Assembly: GCA_964433555.1 (NCBI GenBank)
Contig: CAYSRG010000010.1
Coordinates: 1-64,000 of the forward strand
Direction: 5' to 3'
Length of the DNA: 64,000 nt
DNA from: Stramentimicrobium sp964433555
GTDB taxonomy: Bacteria > Atribacterota > Phoenicimicrobiia > Phoenicimicrobiales > Stramentimicrobiaceae
Shown: positions 33,657 to 43,307 of the stretch, in pieces
Position numbering within the stretch: position 1 is the first letter of the stretch
Layout of the letters: every line of letters starts with the position of its first letter
Made by a program: the position numbers and the translations under genes
The notes under the pieces: model-generated
What the model was told of the DNA's origin: nothing
Seen by the model: the letters and a program-made list of their open reading frames with translations, nothing else
Databases searched by the model: none

Positions 33657-34673
33657 ATGGAAAAAGTTAATATTGGATTAATTGGTGCAGGTAGAATTGG
33701 CAGGTTACACGCAATGAATTTGAAATACCGGATTCCAGGGACAAGGTTATTAGCAGTTGCTGATGTATTGGAAAAGAGTGCACAGGAAATTGCCTACCAG
33801 TTAGAGATACCAGTAGTTACTGGTGACTATCGTATGTTATTAGATAATAAGGATATCAATGCCGTAGTCATCTGTTCCTCAACGGATACCCATGCTCAAA
33901 TAATCACTGAGGCGGCACAGGCAGGGAAAAATATCTTTTGTGAAAAACCGATTGCCCTTGATATAGATCAAATTGATCAAGCATTGTTAGAGGTAAAGAG
34001 AGCAGGGATGAAACTACAAATTGGTTTTAATAGGCGTTTTGATCCCAGCTTTAAGAAGGCTAAAGACCTGGTGAAAGAAGGCAAGATTGGTAGTCCACAT
34101 ATTGTTAGAATTACCAGTCGCGATCCTGCCCCTCCTCCCATAGAATACATTAAAGTGTCAGGCGGCATTTTCCTGGATATGATGATTCATGATTTTGATA
34201 TGATACGTTTTCTTCTGGATGATGAGGTAAAAGAGCTTATAGCAGTGGGAAGCACTCTGGTAAATCCGGAGATAGGTAAATACAATGATATCGATACTGC
34301 CCTGGTCACTTTTCAATATAGAAATGGTGCTTGGGGAACTATTGACAACAGCAGACAAGCCGTTTATGGATATGATCAGCGAATAGAGGTATTTGGTTCC
34401 GAAGGTTGTATTCAAGTGGGTAATAAAAAACCAACTGAAGTTCTTGTGAGTGGTGCTGAGGATGTCAGAAGCGATAAGCCGGTATATTTCTTTCTGGAGA
34501 GATACAATGAATCCTATATTGATGAAATGAAGCATTTTATTCAATGTATTAAAGAGGATAAAGAACCTTCTGTGAGCGGATTTGACGGCAAGATGGCGGT
34601 GGTCATGGGATATGCTGCCAAAGAATCATTATTGAGAAGAGAATTCATTACTATTGCTGATTACTATCAGTAA
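33657..34673 (+). CDS. iolG: Gfo/Idh/MocA dehydrogenase, probable inositol 2-dehydrogenase
   Basis: 338 aa. The N-terminal Rossmann motif is IGLIGAGRIGRLHAMNL, with the family FCEKPIALDIDQI and the catalytic region GGIFLDMMIHDFDMIRFLL holding the Asp-His pair. The sequence is close to bacterial inositol 2-dehydrogenases in length and motif spacing. It would oxidise myo-inositol to scyllo-inosose with NAD. AAAGGAGG lies 12 bases before the ATG. It is followed by lacI-, iolM- and iolN-like genes, the order of the Thermotoga pathway being similar, which strengthens the assignment. Confidence 0.82.
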   Translation: MEKVNIGLIGAGRIGRLHAMNLKYRIPGTRLLAVADVLEKSAQEIAYQLEIPVVTGDYRMLLDNKDINAVVICSSTDTHAQIITEAAQAGKNIFCEKPIALDIDQIDQALLEVKRAGMKLQIGFNRRFDPSFKKAKDLVKEGKIGSPHIVRITSRDPAPPPIEYIKVSGGIFLDMMIHDFDMIRFLLDDEVKELIAVGSTLVNPEIGKYNDIDTALVTFQYRNGAWGTIDNSRQAVYGYDQRIEVFGSEGCIQVGNKKPTEVLVSGAEDVRSDKPVYFFLERYNESYIDEMKHFIQCIKEDKEPSVSGFDGKMAVVMGYAAKESLLRREFITIADYYQ

Positions 34674-34720
34674 TCAGTTCTATCGAATATCTTTAAAATC
34701 ATTTCAGGAAGATTTTTATC

Positions 34721-35722
34721 ATGAGAACTACAATGAAAGATATTGCCAAAGCAGTGGGAGTTCATCCTTCCACTGTATCCCGGGTGATCAATGGTAATCC
34801 TAATATCAGTGAAAAGACTGCAAAGAAGGTTTTTTCTACGATCGAAGATTTGAATTATACTCCTAATGCCCTAGCCAGGGGTCTCAAAACTAAGAAGATC
34901 CAGACGTTAGCTATGTTAATTCCTGATATTGCCAATCCCTTTTTTGCCGGTTTGGCCAGAGGCGTGGAGGATACTGCTAATAAGTATGGTTATAATGTGA
35001 TTCTATGTAATACTGATGATTGTTTAGAAAAAGAAGCTAACTATTTAAGATTACTAACAGAAAAATGCGTAGAAGGTGTAATTATGGCAACTGCTAAAAT
35101 CAGAGATAAAAGCATTATAGAGTTAGGACGGGCTAGGTGTCCTTATATTCTTCTTTCTCGTAATATTAAAGGATTGCAAGAAAATTCAATTTCTATTGAT
35201 GATATTGCTGGAGGATATCTCGCTACAGAGTATCTAATCAGCTTGGGGCATCAAAAAATAGCTCATATTTCTGGACCTTATAATACTACAGCTGCCTTGG
35301 ATAGAATTAAGGGATACAAAAAAGCGCTACAGAATTATGGCATTCCTTTTCAAAGATTTTACATTGGGGAAGGTGATTTTAGAATTAAAGGTGGTTACCA
35401 GGTAATGAAACAATTCTTGCAATTAGAAGTTCCCCCTACTGCAGTATTTACTGCCAATGATTTGCTGGCAGTAGGTGCCATAGAAGCAATTCGTGAGCAT
35501 AATTTTGAAGTCCCTTCTGATTTTTCCATTGTCGGATTTGATGATATTAAGTTAGCAACATATATTTCACCACCTCTGACTACAATTCGACAGCCTATGG
35601 TAGAGATGGGTTCATTAGCAATTATCAAACTATTAGAAAGAATAGAGCGCAAAACGAATCATCCTAATATACTTATAAAACCGGAATTAATTAAAAGAAA
35701 ATCATGTCGAGAAATAGACTAA
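34721..35722 (+). CDS. LacI-family transcriptional regulator
   Basis: 333 aa. Residues 3-58 are the LacI helix-turn-helix and hinge (TMKDIAKAVGVHPSTVSRVI, then NYTPNALARGLK). The rest is the periplasmic-binding-like effector domain (TLAMLIPDIANPFFAGLARG, TAVFTANDLLAVGAIEAIRE). It lies inside the inositol gene set, so inositol or an inosose is the likely effector. Its probable operator is the central-CG palindrome at 28650, with a half-site at 33561. Confidence 0.9.
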   Translation: MRTTMKDIAKAVGVHPSTVSRVINGNPNISEKTAKKVFSTIEDLNYTPNALARGLKTKKIQTLAMLIPDIANPFFAGLARGVEDTANKYGYNVILCNTDDCLEKEANYLRLLTEKCVEGVIMATAKIRDKSIIELGRARCPYILLSRNIKGLQENSISIDDIAGGYLATEYLISLGHQKIAHISGPYNTTAALDRIKGYKKALQNYGIPFQRFYIGEGDFRIKGGYQVMKQFLQLEVPPTAVFTANDLLAVGAIEAIREHNFEVPSDFSIVGFDDIKLATYISPPLTTIRQPMVEMGSLAIIKLLERIERKTNHPNILIKPELIKRKSCREID

Positions 35723-35753
35723 AATAATTTCAGAAGTAAAGGAGATAAGAAAA

Positions 35754-36950
35754 ATGGCAAAAAAAATGAAAACAGTAGTACTGGAAGCAACCTGGAATCC
35801 AAAGCCCGATTTTAAGATTGGTTCCAAGGATATTGAAGGTAAATTAACCTATTTAGGTAGTAAAGTATGGCGTAATCCACAACTTAAGATTGTGGAAAAA
35901 GATATTCCTGAAATTGGACCAACCGATGTCTTGATCAAGGTGAAAGCATGTGGTATCTGTGGTAGCGATGTACATATGGCTCAACCGGATGAAGATGGTT
36001 ATATCTGGTATCCTGGTTTAACAGCCTTTCCTGTTGTTTTGGGTCATGAGTTTTCCGGTGTTGTAGTAAAAGCTGGAGAAAATGCCTTCAACAAACGTAC
36101 CGGGAAAAGATATGAAGAAGGGGAAGCAGTAACTGCCGAAGAGATGTTCTGGTGTGGAACCTGTCGGCCTTGTGTAGATGGGTATCCTAATCATTGTGAG
36201 AAATTACAGGAAATTGGGTTTAGCATTGATGGTGCTTTTGCCGAATATGTGAAAGTTGATGCCAAGTATACCTGGAGCCTGGAAGAACTCAGGGAAGTGT
36301 ACCAAGGGGATGACTTATTCCTGGCAGGTAGTTTAACAGAGCCTACCTCAGTAGCCTATAATGCAGTAATCGAAAGAGGTGGGGGAATCAGACCGGGAGA
36401 TAATGTGGTTATTCTGGGTGGAGGACCAATTGGACTTGCTGCTGTAGCGATATTAAAGAGAGCTGGTGCAGCCAGAGTAATTCTCTCAGAACCTTCTGCA
36501 GATAGGGCTAAGATAGCCAAAATGATGAGTGCTGACTTTATTATTAATCCGATAAGAGAGAACTTTGCTCAGCGTGTTTTAGAGATTACTGGAGGATTGG
36601 GTGCCAAACTTTATTTAGAGGCCACTGGATTGCCGGATAAAGTATGGCCAGGAATAGAAGAATGCATCTGGGAAGGAAAGATGGTTAACAGCACAGTGGT
36701 TATTGTAGCCCGGGCTGATAAGAAAATTCCTTTAACCGGAGAGGTATTCCAGGTTAGGAGAGCAGAAATTATCGGTTCCCAGGGACATTCCGGTCATGGG
36801 ACATTCCCCAGAGTAATTAGTTCAATGGCTATCGGGATGAACATGATCCCCATTATTACTAAAAGGATAAAGTTAGAAGAAGTTCCAGAACATATAATAA
36901 TGCTCAGGACCTCTCGAGAGGAAGCCAAGATTACCTGTATATTTGATTAA
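35754..36950 (+). CDS. iolM: Zinc-dependent dehydrogenase, probable scyllo-inosose 3-dehydrogenase
   Basis: 398 aa. The catalytic zinc site is KACGICGSDVHMAQP with GHEFSGVV; the structural zinc site is CGTCRPC with PNHCEKL. The Rossmann segment is VVILGGGPIGLAAVAI. It is about 50 residues longer than ordinary medium-chain dehydrogenases because of an N-terminal extension (KTVVLEATWNPKPDFKIGSK). That extension and the inserted WYPGLTAFPVVLGHE are, from memory, typical of Thermotoga TM0412 (IolM), which oxidises scyllo-inosose to the 1,3-diketone. Neighbouring iolG- and iolN-like genes fit. AAAGGAGA precedes the ATG. Confidence 0.82.
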   Translation: MAKKMKTVVLEATWNPKPDFKIGSKDIEGKLTYLGSKVWRNPQLKIVEKDIPEIGPTDVLIKVKACGICGSDVHMAQPDEDGYIWYPGLTAFPVVLGHEFSGVVVKAGENAFNKRTGKRYEEGEAVTAEEMFWCGTCRPCVDGYPNHCEKLQEIGFSIDGAFAEYVKVDAKYTWSLEELREVYQGDDLFLAGSLTEPTSVAYNAVIERGGGIRPGDNVVILGGGPIGLAAVAILKRAGAARVILSEPSADRAKIAKMMSADFIINPIRENFAQRVLEITGGLGAKLYLEATGLPDKVWPGIEECIWEGKMVNSTVVIVARADKKIPLTGEVFQVRRAEIIGSQGHSGHGTFPRVISSMAIGMNMIPIITKRIKLEEVPEHIIMLRTSREEAKITCIFD

Positions 36951-37008
36951 GTTGTAATTTGAAATTTTTGTGAAAAAAGTCAACTAAATATATATTAAGG
37001 AGAAAAAT

Positions 37009-38118
37009 ATGGAAAATCAATGGTTAGCAACAGAATATCCCAATATTTTCTTTGAAAATAACAAGATAGGTCAGTTGAAGAAAAAGATCTTTGATGCACC
37101 TATGAGTGAAATTGAGAAAATTTTAAAGGATTATGACATTCCTTCTCCATCTGAATTGGGGAAAGCAGGAAGTTATATTCAAAATACACCCAGAAAGCAT
37201 GTTATGGAGGAGCGGAGAAAGAATGACATTGTCCTTGTCCCGGTAGGATGCACTGAATGTCATGGTGATTATGCTAATTCTGGTCTGGATACCTTCATGG
37301 TGACCCAAATCTGTGAGGCTCTCAGGAGGTATACCAAAAAGAAGGGGAAACCGGTAAGTTTAGCCTTTCCTCCCTTAAATTATGGTGCTCATCCCTATCA
37401 TCATTGCGGTATGGCTGGTACTATTATTATGCCTGAGGATGTAGTTCGAGAGACCATGATTAATGTTATGTTAGGACTCTGGAATGATGGCTTTAGAAAA
37501 CAAATCTGGATTAACAATCATGGACAATTATGGGTATTAGAATCAGCTTTGCAGGAATTTTGTAAACGCTATCAATTGCCAGGTATTTATCGGGTGATTG
37601 ATTGGCATCGAGCAATCAGAGAATTCTTTATCCCGATTGAAAGGAAAGATAGTTTATCCACTGACTTCATTCATGCTGATGAAGCGGAAGCCTCTGTGGG
37701 ATTATTACTCTTTCCAGATATGTTAGATATGAAGTATGCTGTTGATACCGAGGGAGAATCTTTATTACCTGGTGGACATTTTGATACCTCCGTTGATCCT
37801 TATCGTCGTCCCCAGCAGTGGCAACAGGGAGAAGGCCATTCTGCTATCGAAAGAGCAGCTGTTCCCGAAGGTGTAGTAGGTAAACCAACCAGAGCAACTG
37901 CTGAGAAAGCTAAAAGACCTATAACGGCAATTTTGAAATATCTAACTCTGGTACATGATGAGATTTTAGAGAACTATCCGGCTGGTAAATTGCCACCGGT
38001 GGAAAAGATTAGCTTAAGAGATCCCAAAGAGATGGAACCATTCTTGAGAGAGCCTATGAGTAAAGGCTGGAAATCGGTCTTTGAATTGCCCTATATTGGG
38101 CAGATCAACAGTCTATAG
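37009..38118 (+). CDS. iolN: Creatininase-family hydrolase, probable 3-dehydro-scyllo-inosose hydrolase
   Basis: 369 aa. The creatininase fold shows in VLVPVGCTECHGDYANSGLD with metal-binding Glu and His, PPLNYGAHPYHHCGMAGTII, WINNHGQLWVLESALQEF and FIHADEAEASVGLLLFP (metal-binding His/Glu region). It is longer than ordinary creatininases (about 260 aa). In the Thermotoga inositol route IolN opens the diketo ring to 5-keto-L-gluconate. Position directly after the iolM-like gene, 58 bases apart, supports this. AAGGAGAA precedes the ATG. Confidence 0.82.
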   Translation: MENQWLATEYPNIFFENNKIGQLKKKIFDAPMSEIEKILKDYDIPSPSELGKAGSYIQNTPRKHVMEERRKNDIVLVPVGCTECHGDYANSGLDTFMVTQICEALRRYTKKKGKPVSLAFPPLNYGAHPYHHCGMAGTIIMPEDVVRETMINVMLGLWNDGFRKQIWINNHGQLWVLESALQEFCKRYQLPGIYRVIDWHRAIREFFIPIERKDSLSTDFIHADEAEASVGLLLFPDMLDMKYAVDTEGESLLPGGHFDTSVDPYRRPQQWQQGEGHSAIERAAVPEGVVGKPTRATAEKAKRPITAILKYLTLVHDEILENYPAGKLPPVEKISLRDPKEMEPFLREPMSKGWKSVFELPYIGQINSL

Positions 38119-38150
38119 ATAATAGATAAAATGTCAAATTTTTTTATATT

Positions 38151-38424
38151 CCTCACCCCCACTTTGATCCTCCCCCTCGAAGGGGGAGGAGACGAGATAG
38201 AACAATAATTTCATCAAGGGGTAGGATCGAAAACAAGAAAAGATTTAATCTAGCGGGAACTCCCCATCTGTAAGAGTGGAGATGAGAGCAAGTTCCCGCC
38301 ATATCGGGACAGACGAAGTCTATAGAAGTGAGCACCACGTCTGTAAGGGCTGGGAGTCTATTTCTCGCATAAAGGGGGAGTTTATACTACCCTCTCCTCT
38401 AGGAGGGAGAGGATTAGGGTGAGG
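38151..38424. mobile_element. MITE-like palindromic repeat element
   Basis: The ends are inverted (CCTCACCCCCAC... against ...GATTAGGGTGAGG). Inside are CCTCCCCCT/AGGGGGAGG (38169-38177 and 38181-38189), GCGGGAACT/AGTTCCCGC (38253-38261 and 38291-38299) and a CCTCTCC/GGAGAGG pair near 38391-38412. No coding frame is kept. It is much richer in GC than its surroundings. It separates the iolN-like gene from the iolO-like gene. The rest of 38425-38683 is AT-rich with nothing recognisable. Confidence 0.7.
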
Positions 38425-38683
38425 GGGAGAAAATGAAACAAAAATATCGGGTCACCAATACATTATTTAGCATCTAGTCCAATACAAAATAACAAAAAAA
38501 TAACAACTTAAAATTAAAGATATTAATAAAGTTTTTCATTATTTATATAGTACAAGTCATTAGTATTTTCTATTGCTTACTGAGTGGAAAATACATAAAG
38601 TTTATTAACATGGCATAAATATTTCTGCCCTGGATAGAAATTTCGTTTTTGAAATAATTATATTTAATGAAAAGGGTTTAATC

Positions 38684-39493
38684 ATGAAAAAAAGCATTGT
38701 TGTCTCCACACAACAGACTAAATTTTCAGCTCTGGCCTTTCAAGAGGATTTAGAGAAAAATATTAAAAGAATTGCTCAACTTGGTTTTGATGGGATTGAA
38801 TTGGCAGTCAGAGACCCTCGCTATTTAGATAAAGAGAAAGTATTGCATCTGGTAAAAGAATACAATCTAGAAATTCCTGCCATTGGTACAGGGCAAGCCT
38901 GGGGTGAGGAGGGATTGAGTTTTTCTGATCCCAATGAGATTATCAGAAAAATGACTGTGGAAAGGATAATTGAGCAAATCAGATTTGCTTCTTATTTTGG
39001 TTCCCAGGTGATTATAGGTTTAATTAGAGGAATTGTGAAGGAAGGGATTGCCAGAGAGGATGCCGAGGCATGGACTATATCCTGTCTAAGAGAATGTGCC
39101 ATCTTTGCACAGGAAGACAATGTTAAATTAACCCTGGAACCAGTAAATAGATATGAGAGTAATTTTATTAATACTCTTCAGGAAGGTGTAGAGTTTATTA
39201 GAAGGGTAAACGTTCCTAACCTTGGCTTACTGGCAGATACCTTTCATATGAATATTGAAGAAAGTTCGATTTACAAAAGTTTAACACAAGCTAAAGAATA
39301 TATTACCCATATTCATGTTGCAGACAGTAATCGTTGGGCACCAGGCTTTGGTCATCTTGATTTTTCGAAAGTATTTGCGACATTAAAAGAGATTGGATAT
39401 CAGGATTATATTTCAGCAGAAATACTTCCTCTACCTGATCAGGATGCTGCTACAGAAATGACCATAAAAACTTTAAACCGATTGAATATTTGA
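38684..39493 (+). CDS. iolO: TIM-barrel sugar epimerase, probable 5-keto-L-gluconate epimerase
   Basis: 269 aa, AP-endonuclease-2-like isomerase family. FDGIELAVRDPRYLDKEKVL is the first metal-region strand, VKLTLEPVNRYESNFINTLQ carries the catalytic Glu, and LLADTFHMNIEE, ITHIHVADSNRWAPGFGHLD and YISAEILPLPD supply the other metal ligands (Asp, His, Glu). IolO of Thermotoga converts 5-keto-L-gluconate to D-tagaturonate and belongs to this family. The gene is separated from iolN by the MITE-like repeat. Other family members epimerise tagatose or hydroxypyruvate, so the exact substrate rests on context. Confidence 0.72.
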   Translation: MKKSIVVSTQQTKFSALAFQEDLEKNIKRIAQLGFDGIELAVRDPRYLDKEKVLHLVKEYNLEIPAIGTGQAWGEEGLSFSDPNEIIRKMTVERIIEQIRFASYFGSQVIIGLIRGIVKEGIAREDAEAWTISCLRECAIFAQEDNVKLTLEPVNRYESNFINTLQEGVEFIRRVNVPNLGLLADTFHMNIEESSIYKSLTQAKEYITHIHVADSNRWAPGFGHLDFSKVFATLKEIGYQDYISAEILPLPDQDAATEMTIKTLNRLNI

Positions 39494-39907
39494 TAAGATT
39501 GGATAAATCTTATAAAATTAGAAATACCTGCCATTATATTTTTAAATTTTAGATAATAAATAAACGAAATCAGAACATGTATTGATAATTTTAGGAAGAA
39601 ATCAGATATTGAGGAAATATGGAAAGAATATCATTGAGAAGAATCTTGCTTCAATAAAATGACTGAGCCGTAAAGATTAAAATGTACCCAAACTTGATAT
39701 TTTTGAATGAATTCCGAAGTAAGTGGTAAAATTGCCTTCACAGATTAACCGGAATATTAGTTAAGAGATGATAGAGTAAAGAGAACAAGAAAATTGGTTA
39801 ATAAAAAGTAAAAATTGGCCACATTTAAAGGGTTTTAAGTCACCCGCTAGCGTGCGGATTTGTTTTTTTGCTGGTTAAAATGAAATACAAAATGGAGGAT
39901 GTTAAAC

Positions 39908-41584
39908 ATGAAATCTTGGAAACTGGTTACTAAGATAATCAAGGAACAGGGCGTTGAACATGTTTATGGTATAGGGGATACTGACTTACATTGGTACGCT
40001 CATCAAACAGAAGGTCTTAAGGGCATTAATTTAAGGTATGAGGGCTCTGCTCCTTTCATGGCTATGGCTTATTCTCATTTAACAGGAAAGCCTGGTGTCT
40101 GCAGTGGTAGTTCCGGTCCTGGAGTGGCCAATCTCATACCAGGTGTCCTGGAGGCCTATTCAGGATGTGTACCCCTGCTTGTTTTTGCACCTTCAGTCAA
40201 TCAAAAAACAGAGGGTATGGGAGAATTTCAAGAATGTGATCAGAGAAGGATGATGGAGCCAATTACTAAATGGAGTGCCAGAATACCTGATGGAGAGAGG
40301 ATTCCCTGGTACCTTCATCGTGCTTTTTCCCTGGCTCTAAATGGGCAGCCAGGCCCAGTCTTTTTAGAGATACCTCTTGATGTAGGGGGCAGAATTGCCA
40401 GTGGTTTTGAGCTTGAAACAGAACCAATTGCTGACTATAAAACAATAAAAAAAATCAGAACAGCAGCAGATCCGGAATTAGTCCAAGCTGCTGCCAAATT
40501 ATTGCTTTCAGCCAGCCAACCGGTAATAATAGCCGGTCATGGTGCAATGCTCTCTCAGGCAAAAGAGGAGTTTAGAGAGTTTATAGAATTATTAGGTATA
40601 CCTTTTTTAACCACCCCGGGAGGCAGGGGTATTCTTAGCGAAAATCATCCTCTTGCTCTGGGAGTAAGCGGTATCTACAGGACCAAGATAGCCAAGGACT
40701 ATTATAGCCAAGCTGACCTACTTATCTCCCTGGGTAGCAGGAATGAAAGTTTTCAAACTCATGACTGGCAAGACTTCCCACCCAAAGCCAAATTCATCCA
40801 GATAGATATAGCACCTTTTGAAATAGGCAGAAACTGGTTCCCTGATGTGGCAATTATAGGAGATGCTAAATTGGTGTTAAGGCAGCTTTCTTATACCATC
40901 AAAGATCAGTTAACAGAAGATCTAATTTATAAGGAAAGACCAAGAATCAAAAAATTAATAAGCGATAAGCAAGAATATGAGGAAGAGATAGAACAGGAGT
41001 GTCAGATAGAAGATCTTCCCATTCCCGCAAAAAGGATTGTCCATGAGGTGAGTAAGGTCTTTGGAAATGATACTATACTGGTAAACGAAAATGGTTCACA
41101 GGATACCTGGTCTTATTGCTATCCTTATTACAAAGTGCAAGAAGGATCTTTTTGTATACCCGTTGCCGAGCAGACCTGTATGGGTATGGGAGTGGTAGGA
41201 GCTATCGCTGCTAAGCTCACCAAACCAGAGAAAAAAGTGGTATGCATCACCGGGGATGGAGCATTCCAGATGTATATGAAGGAGTTACCCACTGCAGCAC
41301 AATATCGAGCTGGTTGTACCTGGATTATCCTGAACAACTCTGCTTTTGGCTGGGTTAAATACAACCAGAGAAAGTATAAAGGTAATGATATCGCTACATT
41401 TAAAGTTCAGCCTGATTTCGTAAAATGGGCTGAAGCCTGTAATTGTTACGGTCAAAGAGTAAACAATCCTTCGGATATTTGGCCTGCCCTGGGAAAAGCC
41501 TTGCAGCTGAATAAAGAGGGGATCCCAGTAGTGCTTGATTTTATAACCGGTCTTGACCTTTCCCATTTTGATAGAGCTAGATAG
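39908..41584 (+). CDS. Thiamine-diphosphate-dependent enzyme (acetolactate-synthase-like)
   Basis: 558 aa from the ATG at 39908, nine bases after GGAGG; the ATG nine bases earlier touches that site. Glu 45 (NLRYEGSAPFMAMAYSHLTG) is the catalytic Glu of the family, and GDGAFQMYMKELPTAAQYRA through IILNN is the thiamine-binding motif. The central domain has SQPVIIAGHGAMLSQAKEEF. It is shorter than IolD (about 640 aa) and not clearly a biosynthetic acetolactate synthase. It could cleave a ketose or diketo acid. The 414 bases upstream (39494-39907) hold no gene, only a weak CCGC...GCGG hairpin near 39843-39856 followed by T residues. Confidence 0.72.
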   Translation: MKSWKLVTKIIKEQGVEHVYGIGDTDLHWYAHQTEGLKGINLRYEGSAPFMAMAYSHLTGKPGVCSGSSGPGVANLIPGVLEAYSGCVPLLVFAPSVNQKTEGMGEFQECDQRRMMEPITKWSARIPDGERIPWYLHRAFSLALNGQPGPVFLEIPLDVGGRIASGFELETEPIADYKTIKKIRTAADPELVQAAAKLLLSASQPVIIAGHGAMLSQAKEEFREFIELLGIPFLTTPGGRGILSENHPLALGVSGIYRTKIAKDYYSQADLLISLGSRNESFQTHDWQDFPPKAKFIQIDIAPFEIGRNWFPDVAIIGDAKLVLRQLSYTIKDQLTEDLIYKERPRIKKLISDKQEYEEEIEQECQIEDLPIPAKRIVHEVSKVFGNDTILVNENGSQDTWSYCYPYYKVQEGSFCIPVAEQTCMGMGVVGAIAAKLTKPEKKVVCITGDGAFQMYMKELPTAAQYRAGCTWIILNNSAFGWVKYNQRKYKGNDIATFKVQPDFVKWAEACNCYGQRVNNPSDIWPALGKALQLNKEGIPVVLDFITGLDLSHFDRAR

Positions 41585-41787
41585 TAGGAAAAAAGAAGAA
41601 CTTTTTCTTTATTTATGGGATAGTTGTAAAAAATATATCAGTTTACAATATTTTGATTAACTAATTATCATTTATCATCAGGAGAATTAATTTGCTTAGA
41701 AGGAAGAGTAATCAATCCGTTCATAAGAAGTTTCCTCAATTAATGTGCAATTCTTTTAATATTATCAATAAATCATCAGGGTAAAAT

Positions 41788-41855
41788 TTGACATTCCAAG
41801 ACATCTGGTATACAATAAACTTATATTATATAGAAATAAATTCTATTATATAGAA
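41788..41855 (+). promoter_or_regulatory. Promoter and tandem IclR-type operator before TRAP operon 1
   Basis: TTGACA (41788-41793), 17 bases, TACAAT (41811-41816). Right after it TTATATTATATAGAA (41821-41835) and TTCTATTATATAGAA (41841-41855) start 20 bp apart; they differ by one base. The rest of 41585-42111 shows no gene. Confidence 0.75.
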
Positions 41856-42111
41856 AATAGCATACCTAAATGTTTTTGAAATATAATTTTAAGGAGAGTG
41901 ATTGAATCGGCTAAAATACCTAAATAAATATCTATTTTTATTATTAAATAAAAGTATTTCTTAAAATGGGCTATGTAGCAGGAAAAACAAATAATTTAGA
42001 CTGAAAAAATAACAAAAAACTACAATAAGAAAAAACATTAATATTTTAAAAATTAGTTTTACTAAGCTAAAAATTAAAAAATATTAGTCCGATAAGGAGG
42101 CAATATCGTAA

Positions 42112-43110
42112 ATGGCTAACATTAATTTTAAGAAATCAATATTAGTAGTATCAATTTGTTTAGTTGCGGTATTTTTAGTATCGTTATCAGTCTTAGCAGA
42201 ACCGAGACTGGTACTTCGTTCTGGTGACGACAGCACTGAAGAATACCCATATCATATAGCCTTTGCTGCCTGGGCAGAAGCAATAGATAAAGCAAGTAAT
42301 GGGGAAATTAAGCTTGAAGTCTACTCCAATGCAGTTTTAGGATACGAAAGAGAATTAATTGAAGGCGTGCAGATGGGTACCATAGATTTTTGTACCACCT
42401 CTTTGGGACCTTTTGGTAGTTTTGCTCCACAGATTAATGTGTTAAGCCTTCCCTATATATTTAAAGATGTAGACCATCTTATTAGAGTTCTTGATACCGG
42501 ATTATCATACAAAATGAATGCCTATATTGAAGAACAAAAAGTTGGTTTTTTAAGCTTGGGTTGGATATGTGGAGGAGGAAGATGCTTCTATACTAAAAAA
42601 CCGGTAAATAGCATAGCTGATCTAGCTAATTTAAAAATCAGAGTCATGGAAAATGATGTCTATATTAATATGGTGAACATGGTTGGAGCAAAAGCGGTTC
42701 CTATGGCTTACGGTGAGGTTTACAGTGCTCTGCAAACAGGAGTCTTGGATGGAGCTGAGAATGATTTTGGCGCTTATTATACTCAAAAACATTATGAGGG
42801 AGCACCCTATTATGCTTTAGACGTCCATACTATTGATATAACTGGATTACTGGTTAGCACCAAAACCTGGGAAAAACTATCTGATGCTGATAGGACAGTA
42901 TTGTTGCAAACATTACCAGCATTTATTGAAGCAGGACGTGAATCTTGGGCCAAATTGACTGTTGATGCAAAAGATGCTGTACAAAAAGTAGGTGCCACTG
43001 TTACTGAGGTTGATAAGGAAGAATTCAAGAATGCTGTTACTCCAATGTGGGAAACTGCTGTCAAAGAATATGGAAATGAATTTTTCGATTTTGTAATGTC
43101 AGTAGAGTAA
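42112..43110 (+). CDS. TRAP transporter substrate-binding protein (DctP family), 1
   Basis: 332 aa. A signal peptide (ILVVSICLVAVFLVSLSVLA then EPR) precedes the mature DctP fold: YPYHIAFAAWAEAIDKASNG, GVQMGTIDFCTTSLGPFGSF, and LKIRVMENDVYINMVNMVGA, the last with the conserved Arg that grips the substrate carboxylate. GGAGGCAA precedes the ATG. DctQ and DctM genes follow. The neighbouring KduI and KDG genes suggest a uronate or related sugar acid as substrate. Transcription probably starts at the IclR-regulated promoter 290 bases upstream. Confidence 0.93.
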   Translation: MANINFKKSILVVSICLVAVFLVSLSVLAEPRLVLRSGDDSTEEYPYHIAFAAWAEAIDKASNGEIKLEVYSNAVLGYERELIEGVQMGTIDFCTTSLGPFGSFAPQINVLSLPYIFKDVDHLIRVLDTGLSYKMNAYIEEQKVGFLSLGWICGGGRCFYTKKPVNSIADLANLKIRVMENDVYINMVNMVGAKAVPMAYGEVYSALQTGVLDGAENDFGAYYTQKHYEGAPYYALDVHTIDITGLLVSTKTWEKLSDADRTVLLQTLPAFIEAGRESWAKLTVDAKDAVQKVGATVTEVDKEEFKNAVTPMWETAVKEYGNEFFDFVMSVE

Positions 43111-43307
43111 TCTCAGATTATTGTATTTTTTTGTTACTCCTTTAAGCCATTAATTGATGTATTAAGTTTAGATAAAACCTTGCTGCATAGTCCATTAACA
43201 TGAAAAGGGAAAAAATAAAAATCACTTTTTTAAGAAAGATAAAGTTTTTATTTTGAAAAAGTATTTACTGATTTAGAAAATATATGTCAGAAGGAAAAAT
43301 CATTTAA

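Noticed and set aside
39908..41584. Naming the TPP enzyme IolD
   Set aside because: It is about 80 residues too short and the neighbouring pathway (IolM/IolN) does not use that hydrolase.
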